Part shown: in pieces, positions 5,985 to 7,021 of the stretch
Layout: each line of letters starts with the position of its first letter
Position numbering within the stretch: position 1 is the first letter of the stretch
Position numbers and translations under genes: made by a program
The notes under the pieces: model-generated
Told to the model about the DNA's origin: nothing
What the model saw: only the letters and a program-made list of their open reading frames with translations
Database searches by the model: none
Assembly (NCBI GenBank): GCA_020348185.1
Contig: CP070743.1
Coordinates: 1,259,386 to 1,266,406, forward strand
Reading direction: 5' to 3'
Origin: Nitrospirota bacterium
GTDB taxonomy: Bacteria > Nitrospirota > Nitrospiria > Nitrospirales > UBA8639
DNA length: 7,021 nucleotides

Positions 5985-6999
5985 TGTGGACCAACCTTTT
6001 CAAGACCCGCCGGATATCGATGTTGGCCGGGCACGCCGTAATACAACGACCGCAGCCGGTGCACGCGTTGAGACCGGCGACCTGTGGGAAAAAATCAAAT
6101 TTCTTTTCAAACCGATTGCGCAGCCTCATCCATAGCTGTGGACGGGGATTCCCGCCACCGGCCACCCTGGCATAATCCTTGAGCATGCACGAATCCCACT
6201 GCCGATACCGGACAAGCTTGTCCTTCTCCTTCTCATCAGTCAAAAAGAAACAATGACAGGTGGGGCAAATCGTCGTACAGGCACCACACTCGGTGCAGGT
6301 TTTGGCTTCGTCTTCCCATATGGATGATTCGTGATTCCGCTCGATTATACCCTGAAACTGATTCTGGTAGGGGACTTCATGCTTGGCGATATTTTGCCGG
6401 ACCCGGTCAACGATTTGTGTTCGTCCCTGCTCCTTTTTCGTGTGAAGGGAGGTGTCCGACTCTTGAAAAAGCGACTTGTAAGTATCGAAGACCTGTTGGC
6501 CTTTGGGTGAACCGATGTCAATAATAAAACCTCCTGTGACTTCGGAGAGATTGATGTCAAAATGACTCTCCGGATAAGGGTTCACACCGAGGGCAAGACA
6601 AAAACAGGTATCGATGACTTGGGTACAATCGGCCGAAATGATCAAATTCGCTTCCCGCGCAGCGTTATAGAACGGATCTTGGCACCCTTTGCAAAAGACC
6701 TGATCTTGGACAAGAAATCCCTTGAGATCACAGGCTTTGACACCGACGATGGCTGCCGGCTTCTGTTTTTTTCTGATGGGCTCGGGATTAAAAAGCTCAG
6801 CAACCTTTTCTTTGACAGGTGTAAAAAACCCTTTCACGGGCTCAGTCGCTCGTACCTCGCCAATAACAATATCTTTGTCAGGCGAAATATAACGTTGGTA
6901 AAAACGAAAGGGTCCCTTCTTAAATGGGACGAACACTTCATAATCGGCTTTCAAGCCATCTAACCAGGCAAAAAGATTTTCCCGGGAAAGGTATGCCAT
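5977..6999 (-). CDS. Sulfhydrogenase beta/AsrA-like 4Fe-4S dicluster protein
   Basis: The product has 340 residues and shows the HydB/AsrA layout. The N-terminal domain contains GVKACDLKGF (86-95), ADCTQ (123-127) and DTCFCLALG (130-138). Two classical [4Fe-4S] motifs follow: CTECGACTTICP (235-246) and CTGCGRCITACP (313-324). Between them lie CPTCHCFFL (245-253), RQWDSCML (266-273) and ARVAGGGNPRP (277-287), typical of this family. In group 3b sulfhydrogenases and AsrABC the protein passes electrons between the flavoprotein partner and the catalytic subunits; no membrane segment or signal peptide is visible, so it should be cytoplasmic. Its partner is the next gene, overlapping by eight bases. 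An AsrA role in sulfite reduction is less likely because the downstream genes encode a hydrogenase. C103 and C106 (FCKGC) are extra relative to the form I recall. The ATG at 6999 has a good ribosome binding site and begins the visible operon. Confidence 0.9.
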   Translation of the reverse strand: MAYLSRENLFAWLDGLKADYEVFVPFKKGPFRFYQRYISPDKDIVIGEVRATEPVKGFFTPVKEKVAELFNPEPIRKKQKPAAIVGVKACDLKGFLVQDQVFCKGCQDPFYNAAREANLIISADCTQVIDTCFCLALGVNPYPESHFDINLSEVTGGFIIDIGSPKGQQVFDTYKSLFQESDTSLHTKKEQGRTQIVDRVRQNIAKHEVPYQNQFQGIIERNHESSIWEDEAKTCTECGACTTICPTCHCFFLTDEKEKDKLVRYRQWDSCMLKDYARVAGGGNPRPQLWMRLRNRFEKKFDFFPQVAGLNACTGCGRCITACPANIDIRRVLKRLVHNE

Positions 7000-7009
7000 T
7001 GGCCTATCA

Positions 7010-7014
7010 CTCCT
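7010..7014 (-). promoter_or_regulatory. Ribosome binding site of the HydB/AsrA-like gene
   Basis: AGGAG, within the longer match AGGAGTGAT, lies ten bases before ATG 6999 on the minus strand. Only 22 bases upstream of the gene are in the window, so no promoter can be judged. Confidence 0.7.
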
Positions 7015-7021
7015 GCAGGAT

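Noticed and set aside
6562..6963. Plus-strand open frame of 133 codons
   Set aside because: It is antisense to the HydB/AsrA-like gene and shows no family motif; treated as a shadow of the real coding strand.
5160..6999. Anaerobic sulfite reductase AsrA/AsrB
   Set aside because: Family resemblance is real, but no AsrC-like siroheme subunit is present and the following genes encode a hydrogenase. Kept as an alternative only.

Overview
The window is one tightly packed operon on the minus strand, with no plus-strand gene I can support. Read 5'->3' of the transcript (from position 6999 down to 1) it holds: (1) a HydB/AsrA-type iron-sulfur protein, (2) a HydG/AsrB-type FAD/NAD(P)/[2Fe-2S] protein, (3) a HycB-like protein with 16 cysteines in four [4Fe-4S] motifs, (4) a NuoH/EchB/HycD membrane subunit, (5) a NuoB/EchC/HycG small subunit, (6) a NuoC/EchD subunit, (7) a group 4 [NiFe]-hydrogenase large subunit with all four metal-binding cysteines, and (8) a NuoL/EchA-type antiporter subunit cut off by the left edge. 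Gaps between genes run from an 8-nt overlap to 36 nt, so the operon should be co-transcribed and largely translationally coupled. No promoter, terminator, RNA gene, repeat or mobile element is visible.

Together the genes describe a membrane-bound, complex I-related [NiFe] hydrogenase. The large, small and NuoC-like subunits form the peripheral hydrogenase arm, and the NuoH-like and antiporter-like subunits form the membrane arm. Genes 1 and 2 resemble the beta and gamma (diaphorase) subunits of soluble group 3b sulfhydrogenases. They sit where complex I would use NuoEFG and where formate hydrogenlyase would use a formate dehydrogenase. The likely electron path is NAD(P)(H) <-> FAD <-> [2Fe-2S] <-> HydB-like clusters <-> HycB-like clusters <-> small subunit cluster <-> NiFe site, with possible ion translocation. 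This hybrid architecture is the main point of interest. The direction (H2 evolution, H2 uptake, or reverse electron flow) cannot be told from sequence.

The organism is a bacterium: Shine-Dalgarno sites, TGATG/TAATG couplings and one TTG start are present. Base composition looks moderate (about half G+C by eye). Complex I-like hydrogenases of this kind occur in anaerobic or facultative lithotrophs such as Nitrospirota and deltaproteobacterial lineages, but I cannot assign a taxon from this window.

Region by region: 1-1542 antiporter-like subunit (left-truncated); 1542-2723 hydrogenase large subunit; 2723-3196 NuoC-like; 3200-3640 small subunit; 3642-4565 NuoH-like (TTG start); 4566-5123 four-cluster ferredoxin; 5124-5159 short spacer carrying a ribosome binding site; 5160-5984 flavoprotein; 5977-6999 iron-sulfur protein; 7000-7021 ribosome binding site and perhaps the last codons of another upstream gene.
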